The notes beneath the pieces are model-generated. The model worked only from the letters and a program-made list of their open reading frames with translations. It was not told where the DNA came from and did no database searches. Below, one piece after another: positions 1 through 5,132 of a stretch of DNA of 5,259 nucleotides. The position numbers and the translations under genes were made by a program. Source of the DNA: Candidatus Poribacteria bacterium (GTDB lineage: Bacteria > Poribacteria > WGA-4E > GCA-2687025); contig JAQBWJ010000226.1 of the NCBI GenBank assembly GCA_027625215.1, positions 1-5,259 of the forward strand. Direction: 5' to 3'. Every line of letters begins with the position of its first letter. Positions within the stretch are counted from its first letter, which is position 1.

Positions 1-822
1 CACCAACGCGCCCTTCGGATGCCAGAGCACGAGCCCGCCACCCAAATCCTGGTGCGTGCTGTACAGATCAAGTTGCTTGCCGACCCGACGATGATCGCGC
101 CGCTCCGCCTCTTCGAGGTTCTTGAGGTGCGCTTCAAGTTGCGCCGGTTTCTCGAACGACGTGCCGTAGATGCGCTGCAACTGCTTGTTGCGTTCGTCGC
201 CGCGCCAATAGGCTCCACCCGTGCTGAGCAGTTTGATCGCCTTGATGCGCGAGGTTGTCGGCAGATGCGGTCCGCGGCAGAGATCGGTAAATTCGCCCTG
301 TTTGTACAGCGAAACAACTTCGCCCGCAGGAATCGCGTCGAGCAGCTCGAGTTTGTACGGTTCGCCCATCTCTTTGAAGAGCTCGTACGCTTCATCGCGG
401 CTCACTTCGCTGCGATGAGTCGAGTGATCTTCTTTGACGATCTTCTCCATCTCTTTCTGGATGGCTTCAAGGTCTTCGGGGCGAAACGGTTCTGTGTCGA
501 AGTCGTAGTAGAAGCCGTCTTCAATGGGAGGACCAATCGTCACTTTTGCCTCAGGGCGAAGGCGTTGCACCGCTTGAGCAAGGACGTGCGCCGTCGTATG
601 GCGATAGACTTCCTTGCCTTTGTCGGAGTCGAACGTGTGGAACGTCACCGTGGCATCTTGTGTCAACGTCGTCGTCAGGTCTTTGAGCGCACCGTTGATT
701 TCGACCGTCACGACCGCTTTCGCAAGCCGTTCGCCGATATGTTCCGCGAATTGGATCGCGGTGATGCCTTTCGGGACTTCCTTGACGGAGCCGTCAGGAA
801 GGGTGACGTTGATCGAGTCCAT
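1..822 (-). CDS. thrS: Threonyl-tRNA synthetase, N-terminal 274 residues (cut by window edge)
   Basis: The enzyme charges tRNA-Thr with threonine in the cytoplasm, and its editing domain removes mischarged serine. The visible part reads without a stop to the window edge. Residues 1-63 form a TGS domain (MDSINVTLPDGSVKEVP). The editing domain follows, with its metal-site motifs HTTAH (H75, H79) and CRGPH (C182, H186), then YWRGDERNKQLQRIYG near 205-220. The catalytic core is just beginning at RDHRRVGKQLDLYSTHQDLGGG (242 onward). Full-length ThrRS is usually about 640 residues, so more than half lies outside. I chose the ATG at 822 because MDSINVTLPDG matches the family's usual N-terminus and AAAGGGA lies about 9 bases upstream. 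An in-frame ATG at 864 would add 14 basic residues but has only a T-rich stretch before it. The gene lies downstream of three tRNA genes and a terminator-like hairpin. Confidence 0.97.
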   Translation of the reverse strand, partial: MDSINVTLPDGSVKEVPKGITAIQFAEHIGERLAKAVVTVEINGALKDLTTTLTQDATVTFHTFDSDKGKEVYRHTTAHVLAQAVQRLRPEAKVTIGPPIEDGFYYDFDTEPFRPEDLEAIQKEMEKIVKEDHSTHRSEVSRDEAYELFKEMGEPYKLELLDAIPAGEVVSLYKQGEFTDLCRGPHLPTTSRIKAIKLLSTGGAYWRGDERNKQLQRIYGTSFEKPAQLEAHLKNLEEAERRDHRRVGKQLDLYSTHQDLGGGLVLWHPKGALV

Positions 823-876
823 GCGTCCGTTCCCTTTGGGGTGGTGTCTGACGTGTCGGGACATGGTGAACGAAAA

Positions 877-900
877 CAAAAAAGAGCCGTCAAAGGCTCT
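877..900 (-). terminator. Rho-independent terminator or attenuator ahead of thrS
   Basis: On the minus strand AGAGCC, a six-base loop TTTGAC and GGCTCT form a perfect 6-bp stem, extendable by G-T pairs, followed directly by six T residues (883-878). It ends 55 bases before the chosen thrS ATG. On the plus strand the hairpin has no T tract, so it acts only toward thrS. It could end the tRNA transcript, or act as an attenuator controlling read-through into thrS. I favour the second view moderately, because the 55 bases that remain before thrS hold no good -35/-10 pair. Confidence 0.8.
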
Positions 901-911
901 CCCGAATCGAC

Positions 912-993
912 CGTACCTCTTTATAGAACACGTGGTTGCCTTTGTTCTCCACACAATCCTTTCGACGGCGTTCGCGCCGCCCAATGAGGTACG
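912..993 (-). promoter_or_regulatory. Structured RNA element (three-way junction) between tRNA-Val and thrS
   Basis: On the minus strand CGTACCTC (993-986) pairs perfectly with GAGGTACG (919-912). Inside lie two hairpins. The first is GGCGGCG / CGCCGTC with a CGAA tetraloop (981-964), including one G-U pair that would be an A-C mismatch if the plus strand were transcribed. The second is AGAACA / TGTTCT with a 12-base loop (948-925). A terminator follows 11 bases later. The arrangement resembles a riboswitch or leader expression platform ahead of thrS. The T-box consensus around TGGNACCGCG is absent, and no T-arm or anticodon arm of a tRNA is present. It could be an autoregulatory thrS operator, a small RNA, or a chance fold; the function is inferred only. 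Confidence 0.45.
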
Positions 994-1010
994 CCGAAAA
1001 AGAGGTTAAG

Positions 1011-1087
1011 TGGTGGGCGGTAGTGGATTTGAACCACTGACCTCTTGCATGTCAAGCAAGCACTCTAACCAACTGAGCTAACCGCCC
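1011..1087 (-). tRNA. tRNA-Val (GAC)
   Basis: All cloverleaf parts are visible on the minus strand. The acceptor stem is GGGCGGT / ACCGCCC, with a D arm containing AGCTCAGTTGGTTAGAG. The anticodon stem CTTGC / GCAAG encloses loop TTGACAT, giving anticodon GAC, which reads GUC and GUU valine codons. The T arm is AGTGG-TTCAAAT-CCACT, the discriminator is A, and the CCA end is encoded. It is the last of three tRNAs in the cluster, 63 bases after tRNA-Cys and 17 bases before the structured element ahead of thrS. Confidence 0.97.
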
Positions 1088-1150
1088 GCGCCTGTCGGTT
1101 GCGTGATGTCCACGCCATCCGAAACGATGTCTGAACTGCGTCGGTTAAGA

Positions 1151-1225
1151 TGGAGGCGACGGGCGGAATCGAACCGCCGAATAGGGGTTTTGCAGACCCC
1201 CGCCTTACCACTTGGCTACGTCGCC
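1151..1225 (-). tRNA. tRNA-Cys (GCA)
   Basis: The minus strand shows acceptor stem GGCGACG / CGTCGCC and anticodon stem GGGGT / ACCCC with loop CTGCAAA, giving anticodon GCA. The T arm is GGCGG-TTCGATT-CCGCC. The discriminator base is U, the known identity base of cysteine tRNAs, and CCA is encoded. It lies 27 bases downstream of tRNA-Gly and is surely cotranscribed with it. Confidence 0.97.
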
Positions 1226-1252
1226 CAAAATCTTCAAACCGTCGCGGTAAAA

Positions 1253-1327
1253 TGGAGCGGGCGAAGAGATTTGAACCCTCGACCCCAACCTTGGCAAGGT
1301 TGTGCTCTACCACTGAGCTACGCCCGC
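1253..1327 (-). tRNA. tRNA-Gly (GCC)
   Basis: First tRNA of the cluster. The acceptor stem is GCGGGCG / CGCCCGC, and anticodon stem CAACC / GGTTG encloses loop TTGCCAA, giving anticodon GCC for GGC and GGU codons. The T arm carries TTCAAAT, the discriminator is U, and CCA is encoded. A consensus-like promoter lies 15 bases upstream of the mature 5' end. Confidence 0.97.
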
Positions 1328-1341
1328 AACTTGTGAGGAGT

Positions 1342-1370
1342 AGTGTATCATCGGCTCCAAAGGTTGTCAA
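1342..1370 (-). promoter_or_regulatory. Sigma-70-type promoter of the tRNA cluster
   Basis: On the minus strand there is a perfect -35 TTGACA (1370-1365), a spacer of exactly 17 bases and -10 TACACT (1347-1342). TGA precedes the -10, so it also has the extended -10 TGn. The predicted start near 1335 leaves about an 8-base leader before tRNA-Gly. Nothing else on this strand between here and thrS scores as well, so this promoter may also feed thrS through read-through. Confidence 0.85.
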
Positions 1371-1393
1371 CGCGAAACGGGTGGAAATTCGCC

Positions 1394-1422
1394 TTTTCAA
1401 CGCGCGCCAAACGGCGTATAAA
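1394..1422 (+). promoter_or_regulatory. Promoter of the YkgJ-type gene, predicted leaderless
   Basis: TTTTCA (1394-1399, 4 of 6 consensus) is followed by a 17-base spacer and TATAAA (1417-1422, 5 of 6). The expected start, about 7 bases downstream, falls at 1429, the A of the gene's ATG. There is no Shine-Dalgarno sequence in the few bases between. It lies back to back with the tRNA promoter; the two predicted starts are about 94 bp apart. Confidence 0.55.
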
Positions 1423-1428
1423 CTGGAC

Positions 1429-2076
1429 ATGAATCCGACAATGATGACACCTCAACGGAGCAGTTCAAAACGCGACGCGGCGATGGCGCGATATCTGCCG
1501 TTGCTTGACAAGATCGACGCGGACGTGGCGCGCGCTAGGAAATTGCCCGGTTACGTCGGATGTCCGCCGAACTGCCACGATTGTTGTCATGTCGCGTCGA
1601 TCCTGCCTATCGGCGTGGTCGAAATCGAACCAATGTTGGATGCGCTGGAGTCATTCCCCAAATCGTTGCGCGACGACGTATTGACCCGCGCGACCGTATC
1701 GGTCTCCTACCTGAAATCGCGGGGGTTCGATGCCGATACGATCATGCGCGATCCGAATGGAGCGCCCGCGAGTTCGCTTTTCAATCGACTGGAAGCGCCT
1801 TGTCCGTTCCTCATTGGAGGGGTCTGTTCCGTATACGATCAACGCCCATTGATCTGTCGGGCGTGGGGCGTGCCGCTGCACAACGGAAACAACAACGTGA
1901 CGTGCTGTCCGAAGACGTTCACCGAGAAAACGACCCCCATCGCAGACGCCGTGCCATACCTCGACTATTGGCGCAAGGCGCGGGTGTTGAGCGGATCTTT
2001 GGAGAAGGAAGACAAGGAGCCGATGGCGTTTCTGTTGTTGAGGAAATGGCGAGAACGACGCGCGTCGCGTTCGTAA
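1429..2076 (+). CDS. YkgJ-type cysteine-cluster protein (putative Zn/Fe chelating)
   Basis: A 215-residue protein with the signature of the YkgJ / CxxxCxxCC family (Pfam PF03692), whose members are predicted to bind zinc or iron and whose biochemical role is mostly unknown. Key residues are C45, C49, C52 and C53 in the CPPNCHDCC block, then C125 and C133 in PCPFLIGGVCSVYDQRP and C143 in LICRAWG, a hallmark of the family. An extra pair, C159-C160, follows. There is no signal peptide or membrane segment, so it is likely cytoplasmic. The chosen ATG is the first after the tRNA region; the open frame extends back into tRNA genes, which cannot be coding. ATGs at 1441 and 1444 are alternatives. No Shine-Dalgarno is visible and the promoter spacing suggests leaderless translation. 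Its stop faces the methyltransferase stop 4 bp away. Confidence 0.9.
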   Translation: MNPTMMTPQRSSSKRDAAMARYLPLLDKIDADVARARKLPGYVGCPPNCHDCCHVASILPIGVVEIEPMLDALESFPKSLRDDVLTRATVSVSYLKSRGFDADTIMRDPNGAPASSLFNRLEAPCPFLIGGVCSVYDQRPLICRAWGVPLHNGNNNVTCCPKTFTEKTTPIADAVPYLDYWRKARVLSGSLEKEDKEPMAFLLLRKWRERRASRS

Positions 2077-2080
2077 CCCG

Positions 2081-2842
2081 TCATCGTTCGGCGATCAGTT
2101 TCATCAGACAGATCGTGGACGGCACGGTATCGTTGCCGTCGCCAATTTCATTCAAATCGTGGTCGATGCGGCGGATTCCAGCAGCGTACTCCTCATCCGA
2201 TGCGACAATCAGTTGAGACGTGACCCGTCGGCGAGCGTCTTGCGCGAAAGTTCGCAATCGGTCTTCTGACTGCCCGATCAACACATCAATCCGTACATTT
2301 TCAAATCCGGCGCGCCGCGTTTCGGATTCCAACATGTCAAGTGTCATGAAGTCGGCTAAGTCTCGTTGATACACGCCGGGAAAGTAGCGATACATCAACC
2401 AGTTTGCAGAACGCTCCGGCACGAGGTTCAGCATCACGAAGCGTCCGTCTAAACGCAAGACACGGCGGACTTCGGTGAGCATTCCAATCTTGTCCCCGAC
2501 ATGGTGAAAGGCGTATTGGTTGGAAACGTAGTCGAACGAATCATCGGTGAATGGGAGCGTCGCCCCATCGCCTTGAACCCAACCAACATCGGTGTCTTTC
2601 TCGATACCGTATCGCAACATCCCCGCGAAACGGTCGAGCCCGACGCATCGCATCGACGGAAACGCGCGTCGGTTCGCCACCATTTGGTTTCCCGTTCCGC
2701 ACGCGATATCGAGCGCGTCAATCGCCTCGAGTCGTTCTTTCACGAACGATTGTAGGTCGGGGTCAACCGCCTTTACACGATAACGGTCGCCGTCGTAGAG
2801 GTGCGCGATGGTGTCGTAATTGACGCGGGGGTTGAATGCCAT
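2081..2842 (-). CDS. Class I SAM-dependent methyltransferase (Methyltransf_11 type)
   Basis: A 253-residue protein with the Rossmann-like methyltransferase fold. Motif I is LDIACGTGN (residues 44-52), the glycine-rich SAM loop. Motif II follows as CVGLD with the acidic D70 expected to hold the ribose. QGDGATLPFTDDSFDYV (90-106) corresponds to motifs III-IV, and VRRVLRLDGRFVMLNLVPE (125-143) to the post-motif strand. It most resembles small-molecule methyltransferases of the UbiE/Methyltransf_11 group, so it probably methylates a small metabolite; the acceptor is not predictable. It is the third gene of the epimerase-dioxygenase-methyltransferase operon. Its ATG follows the dioxygenase TAG by one base and the upstream Shine-Dalgarno is weak, so translational coupling is likely. 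It ends tail to tail with the YkgJ-type gene, leaving no room for a separate terminator between them. Confidence 0.92.
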   Translation of the reverse strand: MAFNPRVNYDTIAHLYDGDRYRVKAVDPDLQSFVKERLEAIDALDIACGTGNQMVANRRAFPSMRCVGLDRFAGMLRYGIEKDTDVGWVQGDGATLPFTDDSFDYVSNQYAFHHVGDKIGMLTEVRRVLRLDGRFVMLNLVPERSANWLMYRYFPGVYQRDLADFMTLDMLESETRRAGFENVRIDVLIGQSEDRLRTFAQDARRRVTSQLIVASDEEYAAGIRRIDHDLNEIGDGNDTVPSTICLMKLIAER

Positions 2843-2843
2843 G

Positions 2844-3602
2844 CTACGTCTCGAAGTGTCGTTTCAGGTGGGACGGTTCAATCGTTGTGCCCGCTTCTTG
2901 GTATCGGTAGTCCACCGATAGACGGATTCGGCGGGAGCGGTTCAGCAAGCCTTGATGTATCGTCAGACTTGAGAACAAAAAGGCGTCCCCGACCTCGAAG
3001 TCGCTGCGATGCCATTCCAGCAAGTCCGAATTGACCGCCGCGCCTGCGAAACGCGACGCTTCGCCCGTCTCGTGTTCCAACACGCCCAATCGATGTGATC
3101 CGCGCGCGATTGCGAGTCCACCTGTAGTTTCGTCCATCGGCATGAGCGGCATCCAACACGTAACCGTCTCATGCGAGCCCTTCACGTACCAGAAGTCCTG
3201 ATGCGGCGAAACGGCGTCGTATGGGTCGTTCGGGTACTTCACGCGACAGATTATCCGCGTATGGACGAGCACCTCGCCGTCGATCAACGAACCGACGACG
3301 GACAACACATTCGGCTGGCTCGCTAACGCCTCGAACGAGTCGATGCGGTTGATGTCGCGGTGAAGGTCGAGGAGACTGTCGCGGGCGGGCGGTTCGCCGC
3401 CTTTGAAGATGCCGCTTTCGAACGGTTCGGACGGGTCGAGGAGTCCGCGAGAATCGAGTGTTTGTAGGATATCGAGATAGGCGCGTTGGACGGGACTCGT
3501 TGGCAACAGCGATTTGAAGAACAAATAACCGTCCTGATCAAGTCGATTCCGCAGCGCTTCCGAGTTACCAAAAAGGTCGGTCGATTCGACAAACGGGTCC
3601 AT
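2844..3602 (-). CDS. Fe(II)/2-oxoglutarate dioxygenase, phytanoyl-CoA dioxygenase (PhyH) family
   Basis: A 252-residue protein with the PhyH-family double-stranded beta-helix signature. The N-terminal FGNSEALRNRLDQDGYLFFKSLL is the usual opening (substrate-side helix, then the DGY-L strand). The iron ligands are H134 and D136 in SPHQDFWYVKGS, and H216 in TIHQGLLNRS; R227 in IRLSVDYRY is the expected 2-oxoglutarate-binding arginine. GGLAIARGSHRLGVLEHE (161-178) is the typical PhyH loop. All catalytic residues are present, so it should be an active hydroxylase using O2 and 2-oxoglutarate. The family covers phytanoyl-CoA, ectoine and many secondary-metabolite substrates, and the substrate here is unknown. 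It starts 3 bases after the epimerase stop with a strong GGGGAG ribosome site, and is followed one base later by the methyltransferase. Confidence 0.93.
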   Translation of the reverse strand: MDPFVESTDLFGNSEALRNRLDQDGYLFFKSLLPTSPVQRAYLDILQTLDSRGLLDPSEPFESGIFKGGEPPARDSLLDLHRDINRIDSFEALASQPNVLSVVGSLIDGEVLVHTRIICRVKYPNDPYDAVSPHQDFWYVKGSHETVTCWMPLMPMDETTGGLAIARGSHRLGVLEHETGEASRFAGAAVNSDLLEWHRSDFEVGDAFLFSSLTIHQGLLNRSRRIRLSVDYRYQEAGTTIEPSHLKRHFET

Positions 3603-3605
3603 TGG

Positions 3606-4310
3606 CTACTCCCCGCGAGGTTCCCACCCAAGCAATCTCTTCGCTTTCGCTAGATTGAGATGTTCCCGGTCGAAATCGGTGCAGGCGTGGACCGCGTCGA
3701 AGCCGCGATGATTCGTCAGCGCGAGTCCGGCGAGATAGAGCCGACCCAAATCGCCGGGAGCGGTCATGAAGTTGGTGGTTTTCCCGCTCGCCTTGAGCTC
3801 CGCCCATCGTTCCGCCGATTGCGGAAGCACCATTCGAATCGCGAGGACGGACAGTTCAGGCTGGGACAGCGTGTATACGCGGCAAACGTCCTCGCCCAAC
3901 CGTTTGGTGAAACCGTAGATGTCATCTTCGGTTGGAGTTTCGTCTTCCGTTTCGTGGAAGTACCCGCCGCAATTTTTGTAAACGGACATCGAACTTGCAT
4001 AGATGACGCGATAAACGCCGTGTTCCACCGCCGCCTTCAACACGAGATGCATCGACTTGACGTGAATGTCGTACGCGAGTTCGTCATAGTTCGGCGTTCG
4101 CAAGGGAGCCATCACCAACTGGATCACCGCGCCGCAACCCTTAATGGCGCGCGAAACGGCATCCGCATCCGTGATATCACCAATGATCGTCTGGGCTTCC
4201 GCCCCCTTCACAGGCTTCACATCGAAGTAAGTGCAGTTGTGTTCCGCTTCCAGATAGGGTCGCAGAATTGTGGCGACATGTCCCGCGCCACCAGTAATTA
4301 ATACGTTCAT
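3606..4310 (-). CDS. NAD-dependent epimerase/dehydratase (extended SDR family)
   Basis: A 234-residue protein opening with MNVLITGGAGHVATILRPYL, a classic TGxxGxxA dinucleotide-binding loop (T6, G7, G10, A13). D30, at the end of the second strand (TYFD), suggests a preference for NAD(H). The catalytic set is visible: YASSMSVY (104-111) provides the serine, and Y132-x3-K136 (YGFTK) the tyrosine and lysine. The C-terminal AKRLLGWEPRGE is the usual sugar-epimerase ending. At 234 residues it is shorter than the common 300-340, so the substrate-binding part is reduced; the substrate is not predictable but is probably a sugar or similar polyol. The frame extends upstream to 4349, but the ATG at 4310 is right: it has TGGAG 5 bases upstream and begins at the first beta strand. 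It is the first gene of the three-gene operon. Confidence 0.92.
   Translation of the reverse strand: MNVLITGGAGHVATILRPYLEAEHNCTYFDVKPVKGAEAQTIIGDITDADAVSRAIKGCGAVIQLVMAPLRTPNYDELAYDIHVKSMHLVLKAAVEHGVYRVIYASSMSVYKNCGGYFHETEDETPTEDDIYGFTKRLGEDVCRVYTLSQPELSVLAIRMVLPQSAERWAELKASGKTTNFMTAPGDLGRLYLAGLALTNHRGFDAVHACTDFDREHLNLAKAKRLLGWEPRGE
3609..3614 (-). promoter_or_regulatory. Ribosome binding site of the dioxygenase gene
   Basis: GGGGAG on the minus strand lies 6 bases before the ATG at 3602 and inside the last codons of the epimerase gene. The same hexamer and spacing precede the GTG start of the acidic-tail gene, which supports both start choices. Confidence 0.75.
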
Positions 4311-4354
4311 GGGCTCTCCACCCGCGCGTCGATCTATGACAAAAACCACGATCG

Positions 4355-4383
4355 ATCATACACGGATCGCGCGGTTGGAGAAA
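4355..4383 (-). promoter_or_regulatory. Possible promoter of the epimerase operon
   Basis: TATGAT (4360-4355, 5 of 6 consensus) on the minus strand is a good -10. The -35 is poor: TTTCTC at 17 bases or TTCTCC at 16. The predicted start near 4348 gives a leader of about 38 bases before the epimerase ATG. A self-complementary GATCGATC (4350-4357) overlaps the -10 and could be an operator or coincidence. This is the best candidate in the 198-base gap. Confidence 0.35.
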
Positions 4384-4403
4384 GGCGGCGTTCAAGAGGG
4401 AGA

Positions 4404-4414
4404 GAACTCAGTTC
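4404..4414. repeat. Short palindrome in the gap upstream of the epimerase operon
   Basis: GAACTCAGTTC is a perfect palindrome around a central C. It lies about 20 bp upstream of the weak -35 of the epimerase promoter, a position typical for an activator or repressor site. No regulator gene is in the window; the role is inferred only. Confidence 0.3.
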
Positions 4415-4422
4415 ACATGATG

Positions 4423-4465
4423 ACGCCTCGGATACTCCGCAGATGGGCAATTCAACGCGAGGCGT
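4423..4465. repeat. Inverted repeat, 8-bp arms, 27-base loop
   Basis: ACGCCTCG (4423-4430) and CGAGGCGT (4458-4465) are perfect reverse complements. No T tract follows on either strand, so it is not a standard terminator for the acidic-tail gene, whose stop lies 44 bases away. It may be an RNA 3' structure or a protein site. The rest of the 4311-4508 gap holds no credible gene. Confidence 0.4.
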
Positions 4466-4508
4466 GGCGCATACATGTCCGTTATCCGATTCAGCAACCG
4501 GGCGACCG

Positions 4509-5039
4509 TTAGTCGTCTTCGTCTTCTTGAACGGCGTCATCAGCAGGCGCCGCAGCGTCGCCCTCTTCTTCCGTTTCCGAGTCGTCCTCGTCGTCGAAAT
4601 CTTCCTCGAAGTCGATATCGTCCTCATCCTCGTCGTCTTCATCCGCCATCAGCGTGTTGTCGTCGAACACGCCCGCCAACGGAGGCGCGCCGTCCGACCC
4701 TCTCCTCATTCCGCGTCGCGCGAGGATCGCCGTCACTTCGGACTGCGCGATCTGTTGCACGATGATGGGAACGGTATCGCCTTGCGGCTCGCCTGAGACG
4801 GTGCATTGGAACCGCACTCCCTCTTTCAGCGCAGGGATGACGACTTCCTCCGCAACCTCTCGGTTCAAATACCCGATTACGTCGTTCATCTCATTAATGA
4901 TTGCGACTAGACCTTTATCATGCGCGTCGGCGAGTCGACGGTATAAGAACACGTTTTCGCCCGGACTGACGACGACCGACCCAAACTCGTTATACCGTTC
5001 GATGACGGCGTCAAGAACCCCGTTACTATCCATCGACAC
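4509..5039 (-). CDS. Unrecognised protein with a highly acidic C-terminal tail
   Basis: I do not recognise this 176-residue protein. Residues 1-128 look like a small folded alpha/beta domain: VLDAVIERYNEFGSVVVSPG, a helix-rich stretch RRLADAHDKGLVAIINEMND (34-53), then VRFQCTVSGE and VPIIVQQIAQSEVTAILARRG. From 133 to the end, 30 of 44 residues are Asp or Glu and none is Lys or Arg, so the tail must be disordered and strongly negative. No signal peptide or membrane segment is seen. The start is taken as GTG at 5039 because GGGGAG lies 6 bases upstream; the in-frame ATG at 5033 is 12 bases from it. A promoter sits upstream. Such tails occur in proteins that bind basic partners, nucleic-acid-binding proteins or metal ions; that is only analogy. 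The acidic tail is low-complexity, so homology searches should use residues 1-128. Confidence 0.85.
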   Translation of the reverse strand: MSMDSNGVLDAVIERYNEFGSVVVSPGENVFLYRRLADAHDKGLVAIINEMNDVIGYLNREVAEEVVIPALKEGVRFQCTVSGEPQGDTVPIIVQQIAQSEVTAILARRGMRRGSDGAPPLAGVFDDNTLMADEDDEDEDDIDFEEDFDDEDDSETEEEGDAAAPADDAVQEDEDD

Positions 5040-5045
5040 GACTAT

Positions 5046-5051
5046 CTCCCC
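5046..5051 (-). promoter_or_regulatory. Ribosome binding site deciding the GTG start of the acidic-tail gene
   Basis: GGGGAG on the minus strand is 6 bases from GTG (5039) and 12 from the in-frame ATG (5033). The dioxygenase gene uses the same hexamer at the same 6-base spacing, so GTG is the better start. Confidence 0.7.
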
Positions 5052-5092
5052 ACAACATAGGACGACTTCTCAACCGCGAATCAAGCCTCGAA

Positions 5093-5121
5093 ATCGTAAC
5101 ACCGCGCTTACCGCCGGTCAA
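5093..5121 (-). promoter_or_regulatory. Promoter of the acidic-tail gene
   Basis: On the minus strand TTGACC (5121-5116, 5 of 6 consensus), an exact 17-base spacer and TACGAT (5098-5093, 4 of 6) form a good sigma-70-type promoter. The predicted start near 5086 gives a 46-base leader to the GTG. It sits in the 93-base gap after the upstream gene's stop, so the acidic-tail gene can be transcribed on its own. Confidence 0.6.
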
Positions 5122-5132
5122 AGAGATTTCCT

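Noticed and set aside
19..987. Long plus-strand open frame of 322 codons opposite thrS
   Set aside because: It is the antisense of the well-recognised ThrRS frame and of the leader. The length comes from G+C-rich codon structure, and the translated product shows no family motif.
912..993. A fourth, degenerate tRNA gene after tRNA-Val
   Set aside because: An acceptor-like stem and two hairpins exist, but there is no TTCRA T-arm, no 7-base anticodon loop and no CCA end.
895..1010. Canonical T-box riboswitch ahead of thrS
   Set aside because: The AGGGTGGNACCGCG core is not present (only a loose GGCAACCACG), the leader is too short for stem I, and I see no specifier loop with a Thr codon.
1150..1428. 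Upstream extension of the YkgJ-type gene
   Set aside because: This part of the frame runs antisense through the tRNA-Cys and tRNA-Gly genes, so it cannot be coding.
3660..4301. Plus-strand open frame of 213 codons opposite the epimerase gene
   Set aside because: It is antisense to a gene with clear SDR motifs and has no supporting motif or ribosome site.
4177..4642. Minus-strand open frames 4177-4395 and 4334-4642, and plus-strand 4270-4512
   Set aside because: They are mostly shadows of the epimerase and acidic-tail genes in other frames. The basic, low-complexity products (for example the TRKRKK stretch) arise from reading the Asp/Glu codons out of frame.
4509..4643. Tandem GAC/GAA-like repeat array as a DNA repeat element
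   Set aside because: The repetitive look (cgtcgtc, cctcgtc) is the codon pattern of the polyacidic tail, not a separate repeat.
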